A DNA stretch of 64,000 bases from Georgenia sp. M64 (GTDB taxonomy: Bacteria; Actinomycetota; Actinomycetes; Actinomycetales; Actinomycetaceae): assembly GCF_038049925.1 (NCBI RefSeq), contig NZ_CP145809.1, positions 558,001-622,000 on the forward strand, written 5' to 3'. Shown in pieces: positions 52,642 to 61,192 of this stretch. The position numbers and the translations under genes are program-made. Each line of letters starts with the position of its first letter. Position 1 is the stretch's first letter. The notes below the pieces were generated by a model. That model had not been told where the DNA came from. It worked only from the letters and a program-made list of their open reading frames with translations, and made no database searches.

Positions 52642-53637
52642 TCAGGGTGTGAGCGCCGCCCCGAGCAGGTAGAACACCGCCGCGAAGAGGGCCGCGCCGG
52701 GCAGGGTGAGGACCCACGCCAGGAGGATGCGCGCCACGACGCTCCACCGGATCGCGGCGAGCCCGCGGGTCGCCCCGGCGCCGACGATGGCCGCGGTGAT
52801 CGCGTGCGTCGTGGAGATCGGCGCCCGGAGGAGGACGGCGGTGGCGTAGGAGATGCCCGCCGCGACCGACTCGGCCACGAAGCCGCGGGGCGGGTCGAGG
52901 TCGATGACGCGCCGGCCCAGGGTGCGCACGATCCGCCACCCGCCGAAGGAGGTCCCGGCGGCGATCGCGACCGCCGAGGCGACCTTGACCCACACCGGGA
53001 CCGCGGTGCCGTCCGCCAGCCCGCCGGCGACGAGCGCCAGGACGATGACGCCCATCGTCTTCTGCGCGTCCTGGAGGCCGTGGGCCAGGGCCATCGCCGA
53101 CGCCGAGACGGTCTGTGCGGCGCGGAAGCCTCGGCTGGTCGAGCGGTACGGCCGGTCCCGGAAGACTGCGACCGTGAGCGCCATGAGGAGGTAGGCGAGG
53201 ACGAAGCCCACGAGCGGGACGAGGAGCATCGGCAGCAGGACGGCGCCGACGACGACGTCACGGTGGACCTCGGTGGCCGAGGCCAGCCCGGCGCCGAGGA
53301 GCCCGCCGATGAGGGCGTGCGAGGAGGAGGACGGCAGGCCGAGCCACCAGGTGCTGAGGTTGAGGGCGATCGCCCCGGCGAGGGCGGCGAGCACGACCGT
53401 CAGTCCCGCCACGCCGGGCGGCGGGGTGACGATGCCCGAGCCGATCGTCAGGGCGACGCCGGTGCTGAGCAGCGCCCCGACGAGGTTCATGAACGCCGCC
53501 ATCGACACGGCGAGGCGAGGCGTGAGCGCACGTGTCGTCACCGAGGTGGCGATCGCGTTCGCGGCGTCGTGGAAGCCGTTCGTGAACGCGAAGACCAGGG
53601 CGACCGCCACCACGACCCCGACGAGCAGCGGCTCCAC
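52642..53637 (-). CDS. pit: Low-affinity inorganic phosphate transporter Pit
   Basis: A 331-residue PiT-family permease with the signature FTNGFHDAANAIATSV near the N-terminus, a second copy region (AMALAHGLQDAQKTMGV), and GLPSSSSHALIGGLLGAG. It imports metal-phosphate with protons. GTG 53637 follows AAGGAG. It begins two bases after the stop of the DUF47 gene, an operon pair typical of Actinobacteria. Confidence 0.95.
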   Translation of the reverse strand: MEPLLVGVVVAVALVFAFTNGFHDAANAIATSVTTRALTPRLAVSMAAFMNLVGALLSTGVALTIGSGIVTPPPGVAGLTVVLAALAGAIALNLSTWWLGLPSSSSHALIGGLLGAGLASATEVHRDVVVGAVLLPMLLVPLVGFVLAYLLMALTVAVFRDRPYRSTSRGFRAAQTVSASAMALAHGLQDAQKTMGVIVLALVAGGLADGTAVPVWVKVASAVAIAAGTSFGGWRIVRTLGRRVIDLDPPRGFVAESVAAGISYATAVLLRAPISTTHAITAAIVGAGATRGLAAIRWSVVARILLAWVLTLPGAALFAAVFYLLGAALTP

Positions 53638-53639
53638 CG

Positions 53640-54278
53640 CTAGGACTCCTTGAGCGTGAGCAGGGCGACCGCGCGGGCGAGCCGCTCGAAGGCGTCGGCC
53701 GCCGCCTCGAGGGCACCCGCGACCGCGGTGACCCGCTGCGCCCGCAGCGCGTCGCCGCCGTCGTCGCCGAGGACCTCGCGGAGGATGTCGTGGTAGACGT
53801 GCTGCGCCTGGTTCTCCAGGCGGTTGACCTCCACGCAGTACTCCTCCAGGCCGTCGCGCGAGCGCAGGTGCGGCACGGCGGCGGCGGTGAGCTCGGCGCA
53901 GCGCTGCAGCACCGCGACCTGCTGGCTCACGCCGTGGGGCAGCTCGCCCACCCGGGTGGCGACGACGACCCGGGCGGCCTCGTCCATGGCGTCGAGGCAG
54001 TCGTCCAGCGCCTCGACCAGACGGTGGACGTCCTCGCGCTCGTAGGGGGTGATGAAGACCCCGCCGAGGTGCGCCAGGACGGCGTGCGTCGCCTCGTCAC
54101 CGGCGTGCTCGACGTCGTGGAGTCGCGCCGCGAGCTCGACCCGGCGCACCCGGTCCGATCCGAGGAGACGTGCGAGCAGCCCCGCCCCGGTGACGAGGTG
54201 CGCGGCGGAGGCGGTGAGCAGGGTGAAGAGCTCCGCGTCGCGAGGGAACGGCCTGAAGCGCAACTGATGTCTCCCCAC
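53640..54278 (-). CDS. DUF47/PhoU-like Pit accessory protein
   Basis: A 212-residue all-helical protein with DAELFTLLTASAAHLVTGAGLLARLLG, ITPYEREDVHRLVEALDDCLDAMDEAA and CVEVNRLENQAQHVYHDIL. DUF47 proteins are PhoU relatives that pair with Pit transporters and probably regulate them. GTG 54278 starts the protein. It lies directly upstream of pit on the same strand. Confidence 0.9.
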   Translation of the reverse strand: MGRHQLRFRPFPRDAELFTLLTASAAHLVTGAGLLARLLGSDRVRRVELAARLHDVEHAGDEATHAVLAHLGGVFITPYEREDVHRLVEALDDCLDAMDEAARVVVATRVGELPHGVSQQVAVLQRCAELTAAAVPHLRSRDGLEEYCVEVNRLENQAQHVYHDILREVLGDDGGDALRAQRVTAVAGALEAAADAFERLARAVALLTLKES

Positions 54279-54647
54279 GGGGCGTGTCCGGCAGTGTCTG
54301 CAGACAGGCTAGATGAGATCCGCGGGCGCACCGTTCCGCGTGCGACAGGCCACACCGAGGGCGGCGGCCGGGGGAGTGTGTGTGACGCCGGGCCGGAGAG
54401 CGCCAGTCGGCGCGAAGGCCGCTCTTGGCGGCTTTAGTTGGAGCCCGGGGCTTTCGCGACCCGGCGTCGCGACCACTGTACGACACCTCGTCCGCACGTG
54501 CCCAGGGAGCCGGGTCCCCGCTGGTCGGGCGGCGTGGCGGCGCTGCTCGGACGGTGTGGGGGCGTGGGGCGGACGGCGTGGGGCGGACGGTGTGGCGGCG
54601 GCGGCCACGAGCGTGACTGGCGACCCGGGTCCGGCGCGCGTGAGCGC
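54279..54647. other. 369-bp intergenic stretch without a convincing gene
   Basis: This lies between the DUF47 gene start and the glnR stop. No frame shows a recognisable protein. It contains three closely spaced small hairpins at 54418-54471 (GCCGC-TCTTG-GCGGC; AGCC-CGG-GGCT; CGCGAC-CCGGC-GTCGCG) and a 14-bp tandem repeat CGTGGGGCGGACGG at 54563-54576 and 54577-54590. Confidence 0.5.
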
Positions 54648-55364
54648 TCAGGCGGTCGCGGGTGACGTCACCGGTGCGTCGGTGGCGTCGAGGCCGCGCG
54701 GGTCGAACCGGTAGCCGACGTTGCGGACCGTGCCGATCATCTGGTCGTGCTCGGAGCCGAGCTTCGCGCGCAGGCGCCGGATGTGCACGTCCACCGTGCG
54801 GGTGCCGCCGTAGTAGTCGTAGCCCCACACCTCCTGGAGGAGCTGGGCGCGGGTGAGCACCCGGCCCGGGTGCTGCACGAGGTGCTTGAGGAGCTCGAAC
54901 TCCTTGTACGTCAGGTCCAGCGTCCGGCCGCGCACCCGGGCGGTGTAGGCGGAGGCGTCGATGACGAGCTCGCCGGCCTCGAGCTGCTCGGGCGCGACCT
55001 CGGCGGCCTCGTCCTTCGTGCGCTCGGCGACCATCCGCAGCCGGGCCTCGACCTCGGCCGGCCCCGCGGTCTCCAGGACGACGTCGGCGGCCCCCCACGT
55101 CGTCGACACGGCGGTGAAGCCGCCCTCGGCGAGGACGAGGATGACCGGCGGGGCCTCCATCGGCCCGGCGAGGAGGCGGCACAGGGTGCGGGCGGCCACG
55201 AGGTCGCGCCGGGCGTCCAGCAGCACCGCCGCGACCCCGAGGTTGTCCACCACGGACGACGGCGACGGCGGCGCGACGAGCACCTGGTGCCCCAGCAGGG
55301 TCAGGGCCGGCAGCGCGCGCGCCGCCCCTCCCGGCTCCGGGGTCAGCAACAGCAGCTGCGCCAC
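54648..55364 (-). CDS. glnR: GlnR-type OmpR-family transcriptional regulator
   Basis: A 238-residue orphan response regulator. The N-terminal receiver-like domain has VAQLLLLTPEPGG, AVLLDARRDLVAARTLCRLL and VLAEGGFTAVSTTWGAADVVL. The winged helix carries DLTYKEFELLKHLVQHPGR, LLQEVWGYDYYGGTRTVDVH and TVRNVGYRFD. GlnR controls nitrogen metabolism genes. The assignment rests on this whole phrase pattern plus the neighbourhood. GTG 55364 has GGGGGAG five bases upstream. No sensor kinase is next to it. Confidence 0.88.
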   Translation of the reverse strand: MAQLLLLTPEPGGAARALPALTLLGHQVLVAPPSPSSVVDNLGVAAVLLDARRDLVAARTLCRLLAGPMEAPPVILVLAEGGFTAVSTTWGAADVVLETAGPAEVEARLRMVAERTKDEAAEVAPEQLEAGELVIDASAYTARVRGRTLDLTYKEFELLKHLVQHPGRVLTRAQLLQEVWGYDYYGGTRTVDVHIRRLRAKLGSEHDQMIGTVRNVGYRFDPRGLDATDAPVTSPATA

Positions 55365-55517
55365 AGGACTCCCCCTTCTGTACGAGGGGTCACTGTAGTG
55401 CCCGGCCGGGACGCCCCTCCGAGGGCGTGCAGCAGGCGGACACGGCAGGGTCTGCGACAATCGCCGGGTGCCCGCCTCATCGCCGACCCGTGCCGCCCAG
55501 CCGGGGTGGCGGCCGTG

Positions 55518-56243
55518 ATGGGCGCATCGACCAGGGCGGCCGTCACCTCGGTGGGGGCCGCCGCGGTCGCGCTCGCCGGCTTCGCCGCCGACGGGTTGCT
55601 CGCCGGGGTCGTGCTGGCGCTGTCCATGGTCTTCGCCGCCGGGTGGTCGCGGCTGGTCGACCTCCCCACGCACCTGGGCGCCGTCGTCGTCGTCGCCGGG
55701 GTGTCCGTGGCGGCCCTCGCCGTGACCCTGACGAGCACGGTGGCGGTGCTCGGGATCGTCATGGGCCTGGCAGTCGTCGCCGCCTTCGTCCACCAGATGC
55801 TGCGCCGCGACGGCCGCCCCCGCCTCACCGAGTCGGTCTCGGGGGTCGTCAGCGGCGCCGTCGTCGTCGTCTCCGCGGCCGGCTGGGTCGCCGTCGGGAC
55901 CTCGGGGTCCTCCCCGGCGCTCGTGGTCACCGGCGCGGCCACCATCGCCGCCGCCGCCGCGGTGACGACCGTCCCGGTCACCGCCCGCACGGTCGTCCTG
56001 CTCGCCCCGGCCGCCGGCGGGCTCGCCGGGCTGCTGGCGGGCGTCCTCCTGCTCGACGACGTCGGACCCGTGCCCGGGCTGCTCGTCGGCCTGGCGGCGG
56101 GCGTCCTCACCTCCGCCCTGCACGTCCTCTTCGGCCGGTTCCCCGCCTCGCGGCGGCTGCGCCCGGCCCTGGCGGCGGCCCTCCTCCCGGTCCTCGTCGT
56201 CGGTGTGCCGGTCTACCTCGTCAGCCGGCTCCTCGCCGCCTGA
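55518..56243 (+). CDS. Conserved hypothetical multi-pass membrane protein
   Basis: A protein of about 241 residues made almost entirely of hydrophobic helices (seven to eight) rich in Ala, Val and Gly, such as AAVTSVGAAAVALAGFAADG and LGIVMGLAVVAAFVHQML, ending VSRLLAA. I do not recognise the family. It is divergent from glnR. ATG 55518 (or GTG 55515) is the first good start; the spacer has no strong ribosome site. Confidence 0.75.
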   Translation: MGASTRAAVTSVGAAAVALAGFAADGLLAGVVLALSMVFAAGWSRLVDLPTHLGAVVVVAGVSVAALAVTLTSTVAVLGIVMGLAVVAAFVHQMLRRDGRPRLTESVSGVVSGAVVVVSAAGWVAVGTSGSSPALVVTGAATIAAAAAVTTVPVTARTVVLLAPAAGGLAGLLAGVLLLDDVGPVPGLLVGLAAGVLTSALHVLFGRFPASRRLRPALAAALLPVLVVGVPVYLVSRLLAA

Positions 56244-56254
56244 GGTACGCGGGT

Positions 56255-56260
56255 TAGCCT
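56255..56260 (+). promoter_or_regulatory. -10 box of a probable leaderless promoter (nitrobindin)
   Basis: TAGCCT lies seven bases before ATG 56268. The decamer GTTAGCCTTG here recurs at the clpC promoter. Confidence 0.4.
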
Positions 56261-56267
56261 TGGGAGC

Positions 56268-56861
56268 ATGGCCTTCACCATCCCCGACGACCTCGCCCCC
56301 GAGTGCCTCCCGCTCGCCTGGCTGCTGGGCAGCTGGCGCGGCTTCGGCATGCTCGGCTACCCCGGCGTGCCCGAGCAGGCCTTCGTCCAGGAGGTCCGGT
56401 TCGACCACGACGGCGGTCCGTACCTGCGCTCGCGCAGCACGATCTGGCTCGCCGACCGGTCCCGCTCGGGGGAGATCGCCCAGGAGATGACCGGGTCCGA
56501 GGGGGCGAGCGCCCTCGTGCCCGGCCAGCAGTGGTCCACCGAGACGTCGTACTGGCGACCGGTCCCCACCGCGGCGGGCGACGACGGTCCCGACGGCCAG
56601 GCCCGGGGCGCCACCGAGCTCGAGGTGCTCGTGGCCGACCCGGCCGGGCAGCTCAGCGTCTACCTCGGCGCCGTGCGCGGTGCCCGGGTGGACCTCGCCA
56701 CGGACGCGGTGGTGCGCACCGCCACCGCGGCGGAGGTGGCCGGCGCCCGGCGCACCTACGGCCTGGTCCAGCACGACCTCATGTGGGCGATGGACCTGGC
56801 GGCCTTCGGCAACGAGCTGCAGTCCTACGCCTCCGGGCGCCTCTCCCGGCAGGACGGCTGA
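56268..56861 (+). CDS. Nitrobindin-like heme-binding beta-barrel protein (FABP/DUF1794 family)
   Basis: A 197-residue lipocalin-like barrel. The N-terminal LAWLLGSWRGFGMLGYPG contains the GxWxG-type motif, and the C-terminal part has YGLVQHDLMWAMDLAAFG. The His in VQHDLMW is the expected heme ligand. Nitrobindins bind NO and isomerise peroxynitrite. It is transcribed with ygfZ, whose GTG lies five bases after its stop. Confidence 0.9.
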   Translation: MAFTIPDDLAPECLPLAWLLGSWRGFGMLGYPGVPEQAFVQEVRFDHDGGPYLRSRSTIWLADRSRSGEIAQEMTGSEGASALVPGQQWSTETSYWRPVPTAAGDDGPDGQARGATELEVLVADPAGQLSVYLGAVRGARVDLATDAVVRTATAAEVAGARRTYGLVQHDLMWAMDLAAFGNELQSYASGRLSRQDG

Positions 56862-56866
56862 GGGCC

Positions 56867-58006
56867 GTGGACACCACCGATGCACCGGCCTACCGCAGCC
56901 CGCTGCTGTCGCGGCCGGGCGCCGTGGCGGCGTCGGGCCCGGACGCCGGCGTGGCACTCCACCACGGCGACCCCGTGCACGAGCAGCGTGCCCTCGCGCG
57001 CGGCCGGGGCGTGGTGGACCTGTCCCACCTCGGCGTCGTCACCGTCTCCGGCCCGGACCGCATCACCTGGCTCAACACCCTCAGCTCCCAGCTGCTGCTC
57101 GGCCTCGAGGCCGGGGCCGCGACGGAGATGCTGCTGCTGGACGTCCACGGGCACGTCGAGCACGCCCCGGCGGTCCAGGACGACGGCGAGCGGACCTGGC
57201 TCGTCACCGAGGCGGCCGACGCGCAGGCGCTAGCCGCGTTCCTGGACTCGATGCGATTCATGCTCCGGGTCGAGGTGGAGGTGCGCACCGACGTCGCCGT
57301 CCTCGGCACCGCCGCCGGCGGCTGGGCTCGACTGACCCCGCAGATCCTCACGTGGCGCGACCCGTGGCCGCGCACCGCACCGGGCTCGACGCACTACGGC
57401 CCGCCCGACGCCGAGCACCCCGGCACCGAGATCCACCGCGGCCTGACCCTCGTGCCGCGGGCGGACCTCGCCACCGTCGTCGACGCCTTCTGCGCGCCCC
57501 CGGCGGACGGTGGCCCCGCCGGCCGGCCCGCCGGCACCTGGGCGTGGGAGGCGCTGCGCGTCGAGGCGTGGCGACCGCGCCTGGCCACGGAGGTCGACGA
57601 GCGGACCATCCCGCACGAGCTCGACTGGCTGCGCACCGGCGTGCACCTGAGCAAGGGCTGCTACCGCGGCCAGGAGACCGTGGCCCGGGTGGTGAACCTC
57701 GGCCGGCCGCCGCGCCGCCTGGTGATGCTCCACCTCGACGGCTCCGACCACCTCCTGCCCGACCCGGGCGCGGACGTGAGACTGGGGGAGCGCAGCGTCG
57801 GCCGGCTCACCACGGTGGTGCGTCACGAGGAGCTCGGCCCGGTGGCCCTCGCGGTGGTGAAGCGCTCGGTCCCGGCTGACGCCGTGCTCGACGCCGGCGG
57901 GGTGGCCGCCGCGCAGGAGATCGTCGTCGACCCCGCGGGGACGACCGACGTGCGCCCGGCCGAGCGCCCCGGCGCCGGCCTGCTCCGCCGCGACCTGCGG
58001 CCGTGA
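56867..58006 (+). CDS. ygfZ: Folate-binding protein YgfZ
   Basis: A 379-residue, tetrahydrofolate-dependent protein for Fe-S cluster enzyme maintenance. It is related to GcvT and carries the signature KGCYRGQETVARVVNLG near residue 265. Other cues are GVVDLSHLGVVTVSGPDRITWLNTL at the N-terminus and ELDWLRTGVHLSKG. The GTG at 56867 follows the nitrobindin gene by five bases. Confidence 0.92.
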   Translation: MDTTDAPAYRSPLLSRPGAVAASGPDAGVALHHGDPVHEQRALARGRGVVDLSHLGVVTVSGPDRITWLNTLSSQLLLGLEAGAATEMLLLDVHGHVEHAPAVQDDGERTWLVTEAADAQALAAFLDSMRFMLRVEVEVRTDVAVLGTAAGGWARLTPQILTWRDPWPRTAPGSTHYGPPDAEHPGTEIHRGLTLVPRADLATVVDAFCAPPADGGPAGRPAGTWAWEALRVEAWRPRLATEVDERTIPHELDWLRTGVHLSKGCYRGQETVARVVNLGRPPRRLVMLHLDGSDHLLPDPGADVRLGERSVGRLTTVVRHEELGPVALAVVKRSVPADAVLDAGGVAAAQEIVVDPAGTTDVRPAERPGAGLLRRDLRP

Positions 58007-58019
58007 GCCGGGGCCGGCG

Positions 58020-58101
58020 ACCGTGAGCGGCGGCCGGGAGGCACGCCGCGCCACCGTGAGCGGCGGCCGGGAGGCACGCCGCGCCACCGTGAGCGGCGGC
58101 C
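58020..58101. repeat. 33-bp tandem repeat, about 2.5 copies
   Basis: Identical 33-bp units at 58020-58052 and 58053-58085 are followed by a 16-base partial copy (58086-58101). Each begins ACCGTGAGCGGCGGCC. They fill the spacer between ygfZ and the FUSC gene. Confidence 0.85.
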
Positions 58102-58108
58102 CGCGGCG

Positions 58109-59290
58109 GTGAGCCGGCCCGAGGGCTCTGACGGCCCGGGCCGGCCGGGTGGGCCGGCGCAGGCGGCCCGGCTCGTCGCCGCGGGCCTCGGGCAGTCGAT
58201 GGACCTGCGCCGGTGGAAGGTCTTCCTCGGGGTGCGCTCGCGCTTGGGCACCCGGCGGGTGCGAGAGGGGTTCGTGCCCGTCCTCACCGCGGCCCTCACC
58301 GCCGGCGTGGCCTACTTCGTCTCGCACGAGCTCCTCGGGCACGAGCTGCCGATGTTCGCCCCCATCGCGGCGTGGATCGTGCTGGGCCACAGCCAGGACC
58401 GGCAGGTGCGCCGCACCGCCGAGCTGGGGGCCGGGGTGACCATCGGCGTGTGGCTGGGGGAGGTCTTCGTCCAGGTCTTCGGCACCGGGGCGGTCCAGAT
58501 CGCCGTCGTCCTGCTCCTCGCCGCCCTCGCGGCGCGGTTCATCGACCGCGGCCCCCTGCTCACCACGCAGGCGGGCGTCCAGAGCGTCGTCATCGTCGCC
58601 ATGCCGACGACGATGGTCACCGACGGTGCCCTGGGCCGCTGGTCCGACGCGCTCGTCGGCGCCGCGCTCGGGCTGCTCGTCACCGCGCTGGTGCCCGCCG
58701 ACGTCGTCGGCCGCTCACGGGCCCTGGCCCGTACCGCGCTGGACCAGCTCGCCACGATGCTCGCCACCCTCGCCCGGGGCCTGCGCGCCGGCGACCCGCA
58801 GGTCGCCGCGGACGCCCTCACCATGGGCCGGGCGTCGCAGCCGAGCCTGGACGCCTGGTCCTCGGCGATGCGCAGCGCCCGTGAGATGGTCCGGGTCAAC
58901 CCGGTCGTGCGGGGCGAGCGGACGACCGTCGCGGAGCTCAGCCGGGCGGCCGTCCTGGCCGACCGCGCCATGCGCAACGCCCGGGTGGTGGCCCGGCGCG
59001 CCGTCGTCGCCGTCCAGGAGGAGGGGCCCGCGCCCGACGTCGCCGGGCACGTGGAGACCCTCGCCGTCGCCATGGGCTCCCTCGCGGCGGCGGTGGGCCG
59101 CGGTGACCCGCCCGACCACGCCCGGGCGCTGCTTCAGGAGGTCGCCGCGGCGCTGGCGCCCGAGGCCTACGCCGAGGGCTGGCGCCGCCAGACCCTCGTC
59201 TCCCTGCTGAGGTCCCTGGCCGTGGACGCGCTGGAGATCACCGGCATGTCGCACGGCGAGGCGACCGGTGAGCTCGCCGAGGACTCCTAG
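58109..59290 (+). CDS. FUSC-family (aromatic acid exporter-like) membrane protein
   Basis: A 393-residue membrane protein. An N-terminal cytoplasmic stretch (1-50, with LRRWKVFLGVRSRLG) precedes six helices (about 53-195), including FVPVLTAALTAGVAYFVSHELLG and FAPIAAWIVLGHSQDRQVRRTAELGAGVTIG. A helical cytoplasmic domain follows to the end. It resembles FUSC/ArAE exporters. GTG 58109 follows GGCGG. The stop overlaps the convergent Rieske stop by four bases. Confidence 0.85.
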   Translation: MSRPEGSDGPGRPGGPAQAARLVAAGLGQSMDLRRWKVFLGVRSRLGTRRVREGFVPVLTAALTAGVAYFVSHELLGHELPMFAPIAAWIVLGHSQDRQVRRTAELGAGVTIGVWLGEVFVQVFGTGAVQIAVVLLLAALAARFIDRGPLLTTQAGVQSVVIVAMPTTMVTDGALGRWSDALVGAALGLLVTALVPADVVGRSRALARTALDQLATMLATLARGLRAGDPQVAADALTMGRASQPSLDAWSSAMRSAREMVRVNPVVRGERTTVAELSRAAVLADRAMRNARVVARRAVVAVQEEGPAPDVAGHVETLAVAMGSLAAAVGRGDPPDHARALLQEVAAALAPEAYAEGWRRQTLVSLLRSLAVDALEITGMSHGEATGELAEDS

Positions 59291-59724
59291 CCCAGGAGCA
59301 CGTCCTCGCCCTCGACGCGCAGCTCCACCGGCGGCAGCGGCTGGGTGGCCGGTCCGGCGTGCACCGCGCCGTCGGCGGTGGAGAACGTCGAGCCGTGGCA
59401 CGGGCACACCAGCTCGGTGCCCCGGGCGGCGACGAGGCAGGCCCGGTGGGTGCACACCGCCGAGAGGCCGTGGACGTCGCCGGCCTCGTCGCGCACGATG
59501 GCCACGCCCTCGCCGGGGCTGGGCTCCACGACGACGGCGGTGCCCGGGGCGAGGTCGGCCAGGGAGGCCAGCGGCGCGGGCCCGGCGGCGGTGCCGGTGG
59601 CAGGCCCGGCGCTGGGCGGCGCAGCCGGCTCGGCGGCGCCGCACGCGGCGAGCACCGGGACGGCCAGCGCGCCGGCGCCGGCGACGAGGAACGTGCGGCG
59701 GGTGGGGGCGTCTGCGGCGGTCAT
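59287..59724 (-). CDS. Tat-exported Rieske [2Fe-2S] lipoprotein
   Basis: A 145-residue protein. The N-terminus TRRTFLVAGAGALAVPVLAACG combines a twin-arginine motif with a lipobox (LAAC). A Pro/Ala linker (about 38-60) leads to a Rieske domain with both ligand pairs, CTHRAC and CPCHGSTF. It is short compared with QcrA, so it is a free-standing electron carrier. CACGAT lies six bases before ATG 59724. Confidence 0.92.
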   Translation of the reverse strand: MTAADAPTRRTFLVAGAGALAVPVLAACGAAEPAAPPSAGPATGTAAGPAPLASLADLAPGTAVVVEPSPGEGVAIVRDEAGDVHGLSAVCTHRACLVAARGTELVCPCHGSTFSTADGAVHAGPATQPLPPVELRVEGEDVLLG

Positions 59725-59745
59725 GAGGACATCGTGCCGCGCCGC

Positions 59746-59751
59746 TAGGCT
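59746..59751 (+). promoter_or_regulatory. -10 box of a probable leaderless promoter (DUF2516)
   Basis: TAGGCT lies six bases before GTG 59758, with no ribosome site between. It sits in the 33-base spacer shared with the divergent Rieske gene. Confidence 0.4.
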
Positions 59752-59757
59752 CTGTGG

Positions 59758-60078
59758 GTGCTCGGAAACGTCCAGCTCCTCATCTTCCTGCTGCTCGCGG
59801 TGATCATGTTCGCCCTCGAGGTGTGGGCGCTCGTCGACGCCGCGACCCGGCCCGCGCCCGCGTTCCTCGCCGCGGACAAGCGCACCAAGAACTTCTGGCT
59901 GGCCCTGACGGGGGTCGCCGCCGCCATCGGCTTCATCGCCATCCCGCCCCCGCTGGGGCTCGGCCTCATGGGCGGCTTCCTGCAGTTCGTGGCCGTCGTG
60001 CCCGCCGCGGTCTACCTCGCCGACGTGCGGCCCGCCGTGCGCGGCTACCGGCCGCCCCGGCAGGGCCGGGGCTGGTAG
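59758..60078 (+). CDS. DUF2516-family small membrane protein
   Basis: A 106-residue protein with three hydrophobic segments ([40 protein letters not shown] and [27 protein letters not shown]) ending [10 protein letters not shown], the DUF2516 pattern. Its function is unknown. The stop lies four bases before dtd. Confidence 0.88.
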   Translation: MLGNVQLLIFLLLAVIMFALEVWALVDAATRPAPAFLAADKRTKNFWLALTGVAAAIGFIAIPPPLGLGLMGGFLQFVAVVPAAVYLADVRPAVRGYRPPRQGRGW

Positions 60079-60082
60079 CCCG

Positions 60083-60508
60083 GTGCGGGCCGTCCTCCAG
60101 CGGGTGACCCGCGCGGCGGTGCGGGTCGACGGCGAGGTGGTCGGGGAGGTCACCCGGCCGGGGCTGGTCGCGCTCGTCGGCGTCACCCACGACGATGGCG
60201 CCGAGCAGGTGGAGCGGCTGGCCCGCAAGATCGCCGAGCTGCGGATCCTGCGCGGGGAGACCTCCGTGGCCGACGCGGCCGCCCCGGTGCTCGTCGTCTC
60301 CCAGTTCACCCTGTACGCCGACGTCCGCAAGGGCCGCCGGCCCACCTGGAACGCTGCCGCCCCCGGGCCGGTGGCCGAGCCCCTCGTCGACGCGGTCGTC
60401 TCGGCGCTGCGGGAGCGGGGCGTCGAGGTCGCGACCGGCCGGTTCGGCGCGGACATGGCCCTCGAGCTCGTGGGCGACGGGCCGGTCACCGTCCTCGTCG
60501 ACGTCTGA
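60083..60508 (+). CDS. dtd: D-aminoacyl-tRNA deacylase
   Basis: A 141-residue enzyme that frees tRNA from mischarged D-amino acids. It has [18 protein letters not shown], the SQFTLYAD active-site loop and a Gly/Pro phrase near the C-terminus ([11 protein letters not shown] in place of the usual GPxxP). GTG 60083 starts it, four bases after DUF2516. Confidence 0.95.
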   Translation: MRAVLQRVTRAAVRVDGEVVGEVTRPGLVALVGVTHDDGAEQVERLARKIAELRILRGETSVADAAAPVLVVSQFTLYADVRKGRRPTWNAAAPGPVAEPLVDAVVSALRERGVEVATGRFGADMALELVGDGPVTVLVDV

Positions 60509-60556
60509 GTCCACAGCCGTTCGCACCGGACCGGCCGGTCACGGCAGGATCGGGGC

Positions 60557-61126
60557 ATGAGGATCGAGGCCGTGCTCGGCGACATCACCCGTCAGGACGT
60601 CGACGCCGTCGTCAACGCCGCGAACTCCTCGCTCATGGGCGGCGGCGGGGTCGACGGCGCGATCCACCGGGCGGCCGGTCCCGGGCTGCTCGAGGAGTGC
60701 ATGGAGCTGCGCCGCACCGAGCTGCCGGACGGTCTGCCCGTGGGCAGCGCCGTGCCGACGGCCGGCCACCGCCTCCCGGCGCGCTGGGTCATCCACACCG
60801 TCGGGCCCAACCGGCACCGCGGGCAGGACGACCCCGCCCTGCTCGCCTCGTGCTTCACCTCCTCGCTCGTCGTTGCAGCCGAGGTCGGCGCCCGCGAGGT
60901 CGCGGTCCCGGCCGTGGGAGCAGGGGCGTACGGCTGGGACCCCGCCGAGGTGGCCCGGGTCGCGGTGGGCGCCGTGCGGTCCTTCGCCGCCGCGCAGGAC
61001 AACCGGGACGGCGCCGAGGTGTGCGGCCTTGAGCAGCGCGCCGTCGGCCTCACGCCCGTGGAGCTGGTCCGGTTCGTCCTGCACGACGAGGAGGTCCTGC
61101 GGGTCTTCAGCCGCGAGCTGGGCTGA
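60557..61126 (+). CDS. Macrodomain protein (O-acetyl-ADP-ribose deacetylase type)
   Basis: A 189-residue macrodomain: ITRQDVDAVVNAANSSLMGGGGVDGAIHRAAG (ADP-ribose loop with Asn and GGGV) and AVPAVGAGAYGWDPAEVA. It removes or binds ADP-ribose or its O-acetyl derivative. ATG 60557. Confidence 0.94.
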   Translation: MRIEAVLGDITRQDVDAVVNAANSSLMGGGGVDGAIHRAAGPGLLEECMELRRTELPDGLPVGSAVPTAGHRLPARWVIHTVGPNRHRGQDDPALLASCFTSSLVVAAEVGAREVAVPAVGAGAYGWDPAEVARVAVGAVRSFAAAQDNRDGAEVCGLEQRAVGLTPVELVRFVLHDEEVLRVFSRELG

Positions 61127-61181
61127 GGCGCGGACCCGCCGTCCACCCCTCGCACCGCCCGCGACCGGGGCGGGGTCGTCA

Positions 61182-61192
61182 CGCCGGTGGCG
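61182..61192. promoter_or_regulatory. ClgR-like operator upstream of clpC
   Basis: CGC-CGGTG-GCG followed by AAC matches the ClgR pattern CGC-N5-GCG, an activator of clp genes in Actinobacteria. A -10 box TAGCCT lies at 61224-61229, 31 bases downstream. Confidence 0.4.

Noticed and set aside
58020-58101. CRISPR-like repeat
   Set aside because: The 33-bp units abut with no unique spacers and no cas genes are present, so it is a tandem repeat.
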